Origin: Rhea pennata
Taxonomy: Eukaryota > Chordata > Aves > Rheiformes > Rheidae
NCBI RefSeq assembly: GCF_028389875.1
Contig: NC_084670.1
Coordinates: 11,689,383 to 11,753,382, forward strand
Reading direction: 5' to 3'
Length of the DNA stretch: 64,000 nt
The translations under genes and the position numbers were made by a program. The number at the start of each line of letters is the position of its first letter. Position 1 is the first letter of the stretch. Shown here one piece after another: positions 19,790 through 37,822 of this stretch. The notes beneath the pieces were generated by a model. That model saw nothing but the letters and a program-made list of their open reading frames with translations. It was not told the DNA's origin and did not search any database.

Positions 19790-21595
19790 GGGATTTGCTC
19801 CAGCTGCAGCTCTCCTATCTCAGAAGCTTCGGCCTGCGGTGCAGGTGAGGAGCCAGGCACCTCAGGTGACATGCAGCCAGTGCATCAGCCTGGAAGTCAC
19901 AGGCTCTCTTCCCATAGCAGCAGGATATGGCCAAAGCAGGCTCTAAGCGCCGGGGTAGCACCCAGCCTCTACAACACCCCATATGCAGCTCCCTGCAGTG
20001 CTGGGCTGGACCCCTACCTGACTGCCAGGTTTGGGGGCTCACTATAGGCCCCAAGTTGCAGCTTCCCTTTATAGCTTTGCAAGAGGACCTAAGCTTCAGA
20101 AAATACTGCATTTCAGGTTGTAAGGTGTAAACAAAAGTCCTGGAGCAGGCAGCTGCTCTGGGGAAGGACACACAGAGCAGCCCAGCCTGTTTCCCACAGC
20201 AGATTGACTGCACCAATACCAGGGCAGCAGGGCAGGAGGTAACAGATCATGTTGAAAGGGCATCCACAGAGCAGGATTAAATCCTTGCCCTTTCCTGGCC
20301 TTGGTCCCAGCTCATATCCCACCACATGAAGTAGAGTGCAAAGCCAGAGGGAAGTGAGCCAGCCCCTGCAGCCAACACTGAAAGGGCCGTGGACAAGAGG
20401 CTTCCTATCTTGGGGCGTAAGATCCTGCTTACCCCAGTCCAGCTCAGCACAGGCTTTAGAGCAGCTGGATTTGATCCAAGGTCAGAACTAGCAGTGAGCA
20501 AGAGCTAATTCTAAGGGAGAGGAGGGCCTCATCCGCATACCAGTTCAAGCCAGTAAGGTCCCCAGAACACCCAGCTCCGCGATCCTGCCCCAACACCAAG
20601 CAAGGATGAAGATGAGGATGCCCTGCTCTCCAGCTTTGGGGAAGCTATAACCAGTTTGTGGCACAGGACCCAGCACCAAGCAAGGTAGAAAAAGTTTGCT
20701 CTTAGAAGAGGAAATTTTTTTATTGAGGTCAATGAGGGACAAGGGAGCTGCACATGAAGAGTCCAACATGAAAATAAATAAATCCATATAAATAACATAA
20801 ATACAGACTGCCTTGAAACAAGAAATCTCCCACAGGTCCCAGCAAAATGAGGGCTTCTCCAGACAAGCCCTCAGATCCCTCTTTCCTCTATCAAGCCTCA
20901 AGTTGTACCAGATGATTCACAAATTTGAGTAGCTGAAACATGGTCAATCCTAGCACCACCCAAGGGGACTTTGCTCCCCCTCCTTAGTGTAGTGGTTGTA
21001 GAGTAGCATGCACCAGCCCACACACCCTACTGGCAAGGCAGGTAATGCCCTTCACCCCTGTCTGTCCCTTGTTTGGGAGTGTTATCCTCATGCCATAGCA
21101 ACCCAAGCCTTCGGCTCTGGACTCTGGAGACAACTTAATATGCCTGAGCATGATTCCAGGTGAAGATGGCAGCTAGACACATTGCCCAGTGCCCAGGACA
21201 GCCAGAGCTCCGGTGGCAGGCAACTGGTAGCCAGGGAAGGCTGAAGCACCAGCCATTACAAGGATGTACCAGGCTACAAATTGAAACCAGGCTGCAGGGC
21301 ACTCACCTGCTCCCTCTGCTCTGCCCCAGTCTCCCAGCACACTCCAAGACCAGCACAACCAGAGCAGGAGCTGCCAGCACAGAGGCAGTGATTGCCAGAA
21401 GCCAAGGAAGAGTAAGAACAAAGGGTGCCCAGACCAGCTGCCACAGCCACATCCAGGTGTCTTAGTCTGTAGAGTCCAACTGAGCACCAGAGTACAGGGG
21501 GCCCAGATAGTCATCCAGCACCAAAACACACCTCCCATCCTGTGGAAGGGTAAGGGAAGACCTCTACATCCAGAGAGGGTCCCCAAGGTCCCAAA
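19790..21595. other. DYNLT4-PLK3 interval including PLK3 3' untranslated region
   Basis: There is no coding exon here. A minus-strand AATAAA (TTTATT at 20719-20724 on plus) would end PLK3 transcripts about 870 bases past the stop codon. The stretch 19790-20700 between the two convergent 3' ends shows nothing recognisable. Confidence 0.55.
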
Positions 21596-28148
<6,553 letters not shown>

Positions 28149-28286
28149 GGCGAGGTCCGCGGCGGGCCGGGCCGGGGGCTCGGGGATGCGCCGCCGCCGC
28201 CGGTCCCGCGCGCACGTGGAGGCGCCGCCGCCGCCGCCGGTCCCGCTGGGCCGGCAGGGAATCCCGCCGCCTTTATCAATGACGCG

Positions 28287-28294
28287 TGACGTCA
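28287..28294 (-). promoter_or_regulatory. PLK3 promoter: consensus CRE with TATA-like element
   Basis: A perfect palindromic TGACGTCA lies about 140 bases upstream of the PLK3 ATG. Between them, on the minus strand, is a TATA-like GATAAAGG (plus CCTTTATC at about 28270-28277). The surrounding DNA is a CpG island. The promoter role is inferred from position. Mammalian PLK3 is an immediate-early gene, for which a CRE fits. Confidence 0.6.
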
Positions 28295-28469
28295 CCCCGC
28301 CCCGCCCCCTCGCCGCTCTTAAAGGGGCAGCCGCACGGCGGCACGGAGGTGGGCCGGAGCTGGGGGGGGGGGGGGGGATGAGGCGGTGTCACCCCTACCC
28401 CCCAAACCCCGTCCCACGTCCTGGGCTGTCCGAGGCTCGAGGGGAGCCGCCGCCTACACGCAGTCTCCC

Positions 28470-28850
28470 CGCTCCATCGGACACAGCCCCCTATAGGTGC
28501 ATGGGCACATGGCACCGCCCCCACAGACAGCCCATAGACACAGTTCTCCCCAGAGAGACCCCCCCCCGACACAGGGAAACCCCATGGACCCACACCCGCA
28601 TAGATACAAAGCCACCGGGGACCTCCCCGCAGGCACAAGGATCCCCATAGACATTTTGACCCTCAGTCCTCCCAGGGGCACAGAGCCCCCTCCATAGGCA
28701 CATGCCTCCCCCCCTCCCAGCATAACCCCCCTATAGATGCAGATTTGCCCCTGAGAAACATTTAGGCACCTCCTCAGCCCCCTCCTTGCCCACATCCATA
28801 AATATACACACAGCCCCCTCTCACCCTGCCCCCAGCCCCTTCCTCCCCCC
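28470..28850. repeat. Degenerate CCCCATAGACACA-like repeats upstream of PLK3
   Basis: Short units such as CCCATAGACACAG, CCCCATAGACA, CCCCCTATAGATGCA and CATAGGCACATG recur irregularly for about 380 bp. This is probably an old decayed minisatellite. It has no coding function. Confidence 0.45.
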
Positions 28851-31189
28851 ATGGCATCGGAGCTGGCAGGAGCTCACCCCGGGCCCTCCCCGGAGGGGGC
28901 TGCAGCCGCTCGCAGGCTGGAGCAGCCACCATGCCGCTGGGTTTGCAGAAGCGGGTGAAGTAGAGAGCACAGATGCCCTCAGCACCCGCCATCCGCCCTG
29001 GGACAGGTGTCTGGGCGAGGGTGAGGTGGCGGCAGTGTGGCTGAGCAAGGTTTTGCCCTGGCTCCAGCACGGCCCAGGGCCCTGTTGGCCCTCAAACAGC
29101 CCGCAAAGGTCAGTCCAGTCCTGTCCCCCCCAGTGCCCCATGGCCCGAGGGCACACGGGTGCCAGCCCAGGACCAGCAGCACCATCCCGGGCAGCCGGTC
29201 ACAGGGATACGCGTGTGTCCCGGGGAGCCTGGCCACCCCGTCCCGGGTGTCCCCCCGCCGATGCTGCTCCCCCCGGGCTCTGCAGCTGCCACCGTGTCCG
29301 GCTGGCTGGCGCTGGCGTGTGCCAGCCGGACAGAGGCGCGGGCGGCGCGGCACGGAGCTGCTGCTCTCTAACGGCCGCGGGCAGGACTGCTCGGCGCGCC
29401 CGGGGCGGCTCTCTCCCTCCCCGCGGGGCGCCCAGGTAAGAGCAGCCATAAACCCGTGGCCGCCTGGAGCACCCCGAGCAGCAGCGCTGCCCCTCGCGAG
29501 CCGGCCCCGCGGCCCTGCCCCGCCGGGTACCGCTCCCAGGGCACCCGCCTGCGCAGCCCCTCGCACTGCGCCTCGGTTCCCCCTCCTTGTCCCCCTCTCT
29601 GCTGCCCCGAGGTGCTGCGGGCTCTGCTCGCGGCTGCTGCCTGTGTTTTTGAACGTGCTGAGGGTTTTGCACGAGAACCCCACTGGCCAAACAGCCCAGG
29701 GTCTCCTCTCACCCTCGGGCGGCGGGGAGAACTTAAACCCCTTGCCGATGCCAGGAAAGCCCTGGGGGAGGCGAGCGCGGGCCCCCGCGCCCCTCCGCCA
29801 CCCCCCATCTCGCTGCTTTTCGCTCAGCTTTCGTACAGGAAGCACGTGCAAGCCGGCTGCGCGGGCGGCAAACGCGCCAGGCGCAGGCAGGGAGCCCTCT
29901 GCCACTTCAGAGAAACCAGCCCGTTTCCCCCGGGGCCCCAGGCTCCCCGGGCACCGGCGGCCTCACGTCACGGCGCAGCTCTGTTTTTCCGACGGAGGCC
30001 CCAGCTCGGCGGCTGCAGGGAGCTCCCCTGGCAGAGCTGAGTCAGCGCCTGGGGGCAGCTGGGCGGGTGGAGGCGCCCGGGGTGCCCCGGGGGAGGAGGC
30101 TCCAGGGGAGGAGGCCCCGGGGGACTCGCCCCAGGGCGGCGGGGTGGAGCGGAGCCGAGCTTGCCCCGGGGCTCGGCTGCAGGCACTGCGGGCGACGGCG
30201 GTGGCTGAGAGCCGCTGGCTCTGCTCCCGCTCACGGCCAGCCCTTAGGCCGGGCTCGGGGGCATGGACGAGCCCCCTGTCTCCTGCCAGGGCTCCGGCAA
30301 GTCCTCTCTGAGACAGGTGGAGCCCCGGGAGCAGCTCCCTCCTCCTCCCTCCGCCCCGGATCCGGGAGAGAGGATGAGCCCCGGGAGAGGCTCGGCAACC
30401 TCTCCCTGCTGCTCCTCTCGCCAGAGGCCCGGCACAACTTCTCACGCTAGTGATCAGGCGGACATGCACAGCAGCAGCCCGGTGTGCGCGCAGCTCCTCC
30501 CTGGAGCCATCCCACCGGCGTGCTCCTTGCTCCCGGCGCCGCCAGCTCAGCTCCAGGAGAAGCGGGAATGTTTGATCCTGAGAGCACAGCGATGGAGTGC
30601 GGGAGGGAGGCGAGGCGGTCGGGTAGCCAGGAGTGGGGCAGGCAAAAGACAGCTTGCCTGAGATTTTTAAGGAGACAGAGGTCCTGGAGCTTCCTGACTG
30701 CTCCCGGTCTGCAAACCGACTGGGATCCCGCGACCAGGACTAGCTAGGAGTCCCAGACTCCCGAACCGGGGACCGACTGTGCGAGACTTGGACTTTGTCA
30801 GGCCAGCTGCGGTCCCGCCATTCGCAGGGGCTGCGTGGACAGCTCAGGGCGCGTTCCTCCCTTTACCAAGCTTGTTCCCCCTAAATCAGCCACAAGCTCA
30901 CTGCTGTCAGCTCCAGAGGGTGACGTCTTGCCCCTCCAAGGCGCCCAAAGTGTGGCGGCAGGAGATCCCCCGTTTCACCCTATTCTCCACAGCCCTGCAG
31001 CACCAGGGTTCGTGGCCTGCATGACCCCAAATTGCCTGTGGCTGCCTGGGGCGAGCACTCGTCCCACGGTGTGCTGCAGGAGAGCCCCCACCGGCCCCAG
31101 TCCTGCTCCAGCACCTTGGTGTAGCCGAAAACGCTCATTCAGGTGGGATTTATCCCATGCATTAAGTTTGGGGCAGGGGGTGAGGGCAG

Positions 31190-31470
31190 CGTAGTTTAAT
31201 GTCAGCAGTCTGCTCCATCTGGAGAAGAGAAGGCTTCGGGGTGACCTTACTGCTGGCTGCAGCTGTCGGAAGGGAGTTACAGGGAAAACAGAGCCAGGCT
31301 CTTTGGGGAGGTGCACAGTGAAAGCGCGAGAGGCAGCAAGCACAAGCTGCATCAAGGGATATTCCAGCTGGATATTAGGAAATTTTTTTTCTGCATGAGC
31401 GTGGTAAAACACTGGAACAGAGGCCGAGCGAGGGTGTGGGATCTCCATCCCTCGCAATATTCAGAACTTG
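31190..31470 (+). mobile_element. Decayed 3' fragment of a CR1 LINE
   Basis: Successive landmarks of the CR1 3' region are present in the right order: CTGGAGAAGAGAAGGCTTCG followed by GGTGACCTTA (about 31218-31248), GGATATTAGGAAATTTTTTT (about 31371), a GTGGTAAAACACTGGAACAG-like stretch (about 31402) and ATCTCCATCCCT (about 31440). The piece is 5'-truncated and contains many differences from the usual consensus as remembered, so it is old and cannot move. CR1 is the main interspersed repeat of birds and other sauropsids. Confidence 0.75.
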
Positions 31471-33059
31471 CCCTGCTGAGCCCCGCAGCGCCGGCAGCCA
31501 GCGGGCAGGATGAGCGAAGCTGAACCCGCGGCTGTTTGCATCAGAGGAGGCTTTCCCCAGCTCCTGGCGCCCATGCCCCTTGCACAGGGCATTAGCGGGC
31601 TCAAGCACGGCGTGCGGTGGTGTCCGAGGCACCCTCGGACCCTTGTCCCTCCCCTGGCCAGCGCGCTGCCTGCACCTCCCATCCCTGCAACAGCACAAAC
31701 GGCCATTTCCTGCCTCCTGCCCTGGCAGAAAAAGTTTAGCGTGGTCCTGGCTTCCCTCCTTGCCCCATTTCTGTTCCCCTGGCTCTGCTTCTCAGCAGAA
31801 ATCCCCCGGCACAGTGTGTGTAGCAGTTGGTTGCTACGTTTGCAGCATTTGCAGCACAGCGCAGGGCACCTGCCCCAGGCACCTGCCAGCACCCTGAGCC
31901 CTGCTGCTCCCACCCCAAGTCCCCACGCTCCTGGGGCGGCTCCAGCAGCAGGATCGGCCAGCTGAGCACCGGGGATCCGGGCTGTGCTTGGAGTGATCCC
32001 TGCCACAAAGCTGTGCCAGATCCCACTGCCAGCGCCTGCGCTAGCTTTTCTTGCATTTTTGATTTGGAAGAGACCTGAGCAACGTGCACAGGAAGCGAAC
32101 AATGAATCTGCAGTGAGAGAAGATACTTCTCCCACTATGGTGGGGACTGGCATGAGGCTGGAACATCCTCAAGCTGAGCAAGAGCCCTGCAGATGTGGGA
32201 GCAGTGTCAGAGGGCCCCAGCCTGTGTTGAACGGGCTACCTGGCCAGGGGTGAAATCAAGAAGGAAACTCTTAAAGACTGGTGTCACCTCAGACATTGCT
32301 GCATCTTGGCCTCTGTTCTTGCAGTTCACCTTTTAGATGGCCCAGATGGCTCAGCAGAGCCTGGAATGGCCCAGCACTTTTACCACTGATGTCCTGAGCT
32401 TGCCAGGTCTCCGAAGCACCTCAGACAGCACGCAGCAGGCCTTGGCACAGGGGTGTTTAAAAGGCTCGCGGCACTGGCTGCTGCACGAACACTGGGCCAG
32501 GGCAACCGCTGTCGCCGCTGTTTTGCACCCCGAGCCAGCGTGAGGTGCAGCCATGAGAGCCCTTCGGCAGCGCAGCCCCGTGCCCGCCCGCTCGCGCCGG
32601 CTCCGGCCTTGGCCGCGTCCAGGGCGTGCAAACGCCGCTCTCCTCTCCAGCAGCATTAGTGCCAATTTACGCTTTTCCTGTGGGTTGCGGTGCTCGTTTC
32701 CAACCCCGGCTCCTCCTTCCCCAGCCTCGGACTTGTGCTGGGTGGAAGGAAGTCGTACTGGGCCCAGCGGCGAGAGGGAGGCCGGCCCTTTGGTCCCGAA
32801 CCTGCAGGCATGTCCGCCCCGCGCCCTCGGCCCCACAGCCGCGCTGCGCACAGAGGTGGGGAGCAGCCTGGCAGAGCCCCCCCCCAAATATACCCCCTTC
32901 GCAGGAGAGGGAGGAGCTCGGCAGACCCCAGGCTGGCAGGAAGGGGGGGACACTTGCTGGGGCTGATGCTGCAGTATGGGGGGGGCTGGAGGGTGATATG
33001 GCTTGTGGGGGAAAAGAAGGGGGCATTTGCGGGGAGGCTGTGGCTTCTGGGGGATAGGG

Positions 33060-33485
33060 CATGGATGGAGGGGAGTCCGGGATGTGGGGACTGGAAGGGC
33101 CCTTGCCTCGGGGGCGAGGGGGCAGAGGAAGGGGCACCAGAGGGCAGATTGGGTGTAGGGTGTGGGGGGGAGCTCTGGCTCTTGGGGTGCCAGAGGACAG
33201 CAGGGCTGGAGGGGCCAGGGCTTGTGGGAGGCCGGAGCGGGGTAAAGGGGGCCTGAGGGAGACTGTGGCTCGTGGAGGGGGGTGGAGAGGAGAGAGGGTG
33301 CAGGGGCAAGAGGGAGACAAGGTGCAAAGCCGGAGGGGGATGAGGTGCAATGGCCAGAAGAGGGACAGGGCTGGAGGGGGACGGGGTGCAGGGGACAAGG
33401 TGCAGGGGCAAGGGATTGGAGGGGGACAGGGTGCAGGGCTGGGGGGGAAGGGGCGCAGGGGCGGGGGGCTGCAGGCAAGCGCGGC
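33060..33485. repeat. G-rich degenerate minisatellite with many GGGG runs
   Basis: Units near 18-25 bp built on GGAGGGGGACAGGGTGCAGG and GGTGCAGGGGCAAG recur. The plus strand has dozens of G3-G7 runs spaced by short loops, so G-quadruplex formation is plausible on the strand that is sense for the downstream LRR gene. Confidence 0.55.
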
Positions 33486-33943
33486 GGGCCCAGGCGGGCT
33501 CCAGGGGCAGCCCCAGGTGGGCACATCCCGGCCACGGGAGTGGGGACAGCGGCGGCTGGGGAGAGTGGGCGGCAGAGCAGCCTGCGCCTCTGACCCAGGG
33601 ACACGAGTGCGGCCCCGGGAGCAGCTCCCCGCTGCGGGCTCCTGGCCGGAGCTGGCGCTCGGGGCTGAGGCATCCCTGGGTCTGGCTGGGGGCAGCATCC
33701 CTGGGACATGGGTCTGGCCCAGCCCGGGAGCGGGGTCATGGTGTCTGCAGGGACCCGCTGGGATCCCTGCACCCCCTGGGTGCTGCAGGGGCGGGCAGAG
33801 GAGCAGGGTCCCCTCCTTGCAGGGAGAAGCTGGGTTCAGCCCCCCGACTTGGGCAGGGTCTCTGGGGCAAAGGGAGCAGGGAGAGCTAGTCCGGGGGGTC
33901 ACCTGTCCTCTCGTCTGCTCCCCTCACAGGTCCTGGGCTGCAG

Positions 33944-35182
33944 ATGATGCCCCTGTGGGGCAGCCTCCTGCTCACTGTCAGCCTTGCCCTGGAGCCAGCA
34001 CCAAACCTGGATGCTGGAGCAGTGCCAGAAACCTGCAACTGCACAGGGCCCATGGACTTCCAGGACTTCCAGGCGGCTCCACTCCCTGAGACCTGCTGCC
34101 TCAACTTCACCAGCTCCAACATCACCCACCTGGACTGGGGCACTCTGGCGGGGGTTCGGGGCTTGCGGGAGCTCTACCTCTCGCACTGCAGCATTAGAGC
34201 CATCAGCAATACCCAGGGAGTCACCCCTACCTTGGAGATCTTGCACTTAAGTCACAACCAGCTAGAAAGTCTCCCCGGCAGTTTTCTGGAAGATGCTCCT
34301 AATTTGAAGGTACTTTATCTGGACAGGAACCAGCTCCAAGAGTTGCCCAAGTCCTTCCTGAAGGCATCAACTCAGGTCCAGGAGGTCTACCTGGGCTTCA
34401 ATGCTTTAACTTTCCTCCCTGCCAGCCTCCTGCAGCCCTCTCTGCTCTGGCTGCAGCTCTCCAACAACAGCTGGGACTGCAGCTGTGCTTTGCTCAGCAA
34501 CCTGCGGAGCTGGCCCCGCCTGGCCGCTGAGGTTATTTGCCATACGCCGGAGCGGTACCATGGCACCGACCTCCAGAGCATCCCCTGGGATGAGCTGTGC
34601 GGCTCGCACAGCCTCACCACCCTCTTGATCTGCCTGCCCCTGCTGCTCATCCTTGCCACCATCATCTGCTGCTTCTGCAGGCGGAAGAGAAAGACCAACT
34701 ACAGCTTTCAGAGCAGGCCCGAGAGTCACCTTGCCATGGCAGAGACGAGCAATGCAGCGGTGCCCGTGGAGCCCCATCACTACGTCCCCTATGAGCTGCC
34801 GGCTGCCCCCTCCGAGACCGAGAAGAAGGTGCTCCTGGGGAACCAGGTCCTGCCCCAGCCCTCTGCAGCCCTGCTGGAGAGTGGCAAGGACCTCTATGAG
34901 GAGGTGGAGATCCAGGTGGGATCCTCCAGCAGTTCCCTGGTGCTGGCTAACAAAAAGCAGCCAGGCACAGGACCACACATAGACCCAGCACCACCAAGGG
35001 CAGAGGAGCTGGTGGGCAGCGAGGCAGAGGCAGAAACCGTGAGCGTGAGCGATGTCCTGAAGGACTCAGCCGACCGGGAGAAGATGTACATGAGCCAGTC
35101 GACCAACTATTACAACCTGGTACCTGGTATCGAGCTGGAGGACTCGGACAACCTGGAGTATGAGAACATCGACCTGCACTGA
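33944..35182 (+). CDS. Leucine-rich-repeat single-pass membrane protein with phosphotyrosine-motif tail; family unassigned
   Basis: This is a 412-aa protein in one coding exon. A splice acceptor at 33929 suggests a non-coding 5' exon upstream. Residues 1-16 look like a signal peptide. Cysteines 31, 33, 51 and 52 form an N-terminal cap. About four LRRs span residues 73-170 (LRELYLSHCSI, LEILHLSHNQL, LKVLYLDRNQL, VQEVYLGFNAL). An LRRCT cap follows, with C179, C181, C199 and C219. A hydrophobic helix spans about 223-245, then RRKRK stop-transfer, and an acidic tail of about 165 residues. The tail has YVPYEL, DLYEEVEI, TNYYNLV (Y389/Y390) and LEYENIDLH (Y406). YYN and YEN fit the Grb2-SH2 pYxN pattern. 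I recognise no mammalian gene between PLK3 and BEST4, so I infer a cell-surface signalling receptor without naming a ligand. Confidence 0.85.
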   Translation: MMPLWGSLLLTVSLALEPAPNLDAGAVPETCNCTGPMDFQDFQAAPLPETCCLNFTSSNITHLDWGTLAGVRGLRELYLSHCSIRAISNTQGVTPTLEILHLSHNQLESLPGSFLEDAPNLKVLYLDRNQLQELPKSFLKASTQVQEVYLGFNALTFLPASLLQPSLLWLQLSNNSWDCSCALLSNLRSWPRLAAEVICHTPERYHGTDLQSIPWDELCGSHSLTTLLICLPLLLILATIICCFCRRKRKTNYSFQSRPESHLAMAETSNAAVPVEPHHYVPYELPAAPSETEKKVLLGNQVLPQPSAALLESGKDLYEEVEIQVGSSSSSLVLANKKQPGTGPHIDPAPPRAEELVGSEAEAETVSVSDVLKDSADREKMYMSQSTNYYNLVPGIELEDSDNLEYENIDLH

Positions 35183-35912
35183 ACTTGGCCGGGACTCAGG
35201 GCTGTGTCTCAGACACCCCGGGAGGAGGGCAGGGGACCAGGACGTGCCTCTGGGCTGGTGGTGAAGCCCAGAAGAGCAGGAGAGGCGCGAGCTGTCCTGC
35301 GGTGGCTTACACAGCTGTTTGCAAAGCTGCACCCCCAAATTCCCCTCCCCTCCCCCGTGCCACCGCCTGCACCCCTCGCTTGCTGTGCCAGTGCCCTGCC
35401 AGTGCTGCAGCCGGGCAGGGGGTGGCGAGGGGGTTCGGGCACTGGGGGCCGTGGCAGGCCAGCTGGGTTTGGGGACACCCGGGCTGGTGGTGCCTGAGGT
35501 AGAGGGTGGGCTCTCTCAGCCGGGTTTTGGGACCTAGGCCTACTGGCCGTGGCCTTCGTGCTCTCTTTGTGGGACCAGGACAGGACGCTGCCGCCCGGGC
35601 TCGGTGGCATCCTGCATGGACCCTGCGCTTGCCAGCCCCCAGACAACGGGGGCTGCGGGCCCCAGACGGGGCTGGCTCTGCTTCTGCGCTCGTGATCTGC
35701 GTCGAGGCTGCGGAGTCGCGCACGGGCGAGGTGCCCCGCGCCTGGCAGCGGCTCGCTGCAAGGGGGCAGCCCGGGGTCCCCGAAGCACGGCCCCGCGCCG
35801 CGGCGGGCACAGGCACGGGTGCCCGCGGGTGCGCGCGCGCGCAGGAGGGTCCCTCGCCCGCTGCCTCTCCCGATCTGCCGCCAAGCCCTGCAGGTGCCCG
35901 CTGTTGATCAGA

Positions 35913-35918
35913 AATAAA
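35913..35918 (+). terminator. Polyadenylation signal AATAAA of the LRR gene
   Basis: A canonical AATAAA lies about 730 bases after the LRR gene stop codon, followed by a T-rich stretch. It gives that gene a compact 3' untranslated region. Confidence 0.65.
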
Positions 35919-35939
35919 CCTTTTTGCTGCCGGCAGCGC

Positions 35940-37265
35940 TGCTGCACCGCCATGGCTTGCTCGGGCCAGCAAAACCCATCTGCCCGGAGAGCCCCATTCC
36001 CGTAGCCAAAGTGCAGAGTCCTGGGAGGGAGGAGGGTTTTCTACAAGCGCCACCGGGTCGTGCTGCCCCCACCCCTGCTCTCAAGCGCTTCCCCTGCTGC
36101 TTTGCAGGGGGCTGCACAGAGAGGAGGTTTGTCCCCGGCTCCCCAGCGGGGTTACGGGTCCCCCCGGGAGGCCTTCGGGGCAGCCCCACAGCCCTGCGCT
36201 CCCCAAACCTTTCCAAAACCGCGCAGCACCAGCGCCGAGCCCAGGTGTGATTTACAGCCTGGCAGAGGAAGCTGCCAGCCCGCCATAAATACAGGGTTTG
36301 CCGGGCCCGCTCAGGAGCCGCAGAGCTCCTGGGAACCAGGGCAGAGGTGGGGGGGCTGTAAATCATCTCCCTCCCAGGCTCCCCTCCGGTGCGCTGCACC
36401 CGTGGGTGCTCCAGCCCTGGGGGGTGCAGGCACCCTTGTCCCCCCGCCGCCACCCACATCTCCCTCTGCAGCCGCTGGGGCAGGTGGAGACGGAGCGGGG
36501 GGCAGTGGGATCTGCCCCCCACCCCACTCTGAGGGACACCCCAGGGCATGTCCCAGGCTGGAAGCCCCCCGCTTGGCAGGCCGGAGCCGTCCTGGGGCCC
36601 GGCCGGGGCGGCGGGCAGGAAGGGACCGGGGCAGGGCAGGACGTGGCGCTGTGTCCAGCAGCGGAAATGGCGTTTCCTGCGAGCCACTGCTGCCCTGGGC
36701 CCTGGCCCGACTCGCCGCTGCCTTTGCTCGGCCCCGGTCCCCGTCCCAGCAGCGCGGCCGCCCCGTCCCACGGCGCTGGGAGCTGGGGGGCTCCCCCAGG
36801 ACGACAGGGGACAGGGGAGATCCCAGCCTGGAGGGCTCTGCGCAGCAGCACGGCTTGGCGAGGCCTGGGGACAAGGACAGGGTTTTACCGCCCGTGCCTC
36901 TGCCACGCATGGGTGTTTCCCCCCCGTCTCACGCCCGGCTGGAGTTTGCTCTCCCAGCCACCTCCCAGGCCCTGAGAAAGCGGCCCCGCGCCAGCCCTGA
37001 GCAAGCCTCCCTCGCCCTCCCTCCGGGCAGCTCAGCCGAGGGCCCCCGCCGGCCCCAGCCCAGCCCCGGGCGTCCCCGAGCTCCCCCGGGGACGCGGAGG
37101 GACGAGGAGCTGCCACGCTGCCCCCGGCTCCGGCAGCCCCATGGACACCTCCCGCTGCGGCCGGTTGCGGGGAGGTGGAGGTGGGACCTGCTGGAGTTCC
37201 CCATTCCCCGCCTGTGACAGCCCCAATCCATCACGCGGGGGCTCGGCCGTGCGGCCGGGGCCGGG
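35940..37265. other. LRR gene - BEST4 intergenic region
   Basis: The region is GC-rich with no recognisable exon. Long open frames on both strands are composition effects. The final 200 bases are the likely BEST4 core promoter. Confidence 0.5.
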
Positions 37266-37318
37266 TATTTAGGGGGAAGAGGTGCTGGCGCGCCGGGAGA
37301 GGACGGCAGCGAGGGCAG
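37266..37318 (+). promoter_or_regulatory. Probable BEST4 TATA-like box and non-coding first exon
   Basis: TATTTAGG at about 37266 is followed 25-30 bases later by a purine-rich stretch. That stretch ends in GGCAG at 37318, directly before the splice donor GTAGGG. The next acceptor, at 37797, leads to the BEST4 ATG at 37823. The transcription start near 37295 is inferred from spacing. Confidence 0.45.
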
Positions 37319-37822
37319 GTAGGGGGCGGGTGGGGGTGCAGCTGCGGGGTGGTCAAGGGGGGCCGCAGGGGCGGCGCGGATGAGGGGCAAGGATGCGGCC
37401 CGGGGTGGGGGCGACTGAAGCCTTTAAGCCCCTGCCGCGAGCTGCACCCCTGTTAGTGTGGGGGAGCCTGCTCTGGACACCCACGCTTGGCAGCAGCGCG
37501 CGGGGCGGGCGGGAGCGAGCGCCCGCGGGCTCTGCAGCCGGGCCGCCCGCGGGAACCCCGGTCTCCCCAGTCCGGGCAGCAGCGAGCAAGCTGAGGCCTT
37601 CTCCTTTAAACCCTTGGCTGTTTTCCTCTTGAACAGCCGTTTTTCCCCCTGTAGCTGGACCAGGGTGCTTTCCCCTTAGCTGGGCCATCCTTACCCTTTT
37701 CCGTATGCTGGCTCACCGCTGGCTGTGGTTGGGGCAGCTCTGCGAGAGCTGTGCCTCCGGGGTAACGCCTCTGTCCGTCTGTCCGTCCCGGCTGCAGCAC
37801 CAAGGCGCTGGGCTGTGCCACT

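Larger units (their letters stand above)
28851..33929. other. PLK3 - LRR gene intergenic region
   Basis: There are 5 kb with no exon I can support. 29200-30500 is CpG-island-like, with a TGAGTCAGC AP-1/MARE-type site near 30039. It could be an upstream promoter or a non-coding first exon for either neighbour. The long open frames here follow GC content only. The region also holds the CR1 fragment and G-rich repeat listed separately. 31480-33050 shows nothing recognisable. Confidence 0.5.

Noticed and set aside
29037-30311. Long open frame of 424 codons upstream of the LRR gene
   Set aside because: Composition-driven frame in a CpG island, with overlapping frames of similar length on the other strand and no domain.
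32040-32340. Possible second old transposon piece next to the CR1 fragment
   Set aside because: Some phrases resemble repeat tails, but no family landmark could be recognised.
32350-33900. Minus-strand proline-rich open frames of more than 400 codons
   Set aside because: They translate the complement of the G-rich minisatellite. They show no family similarity and no splice logic.
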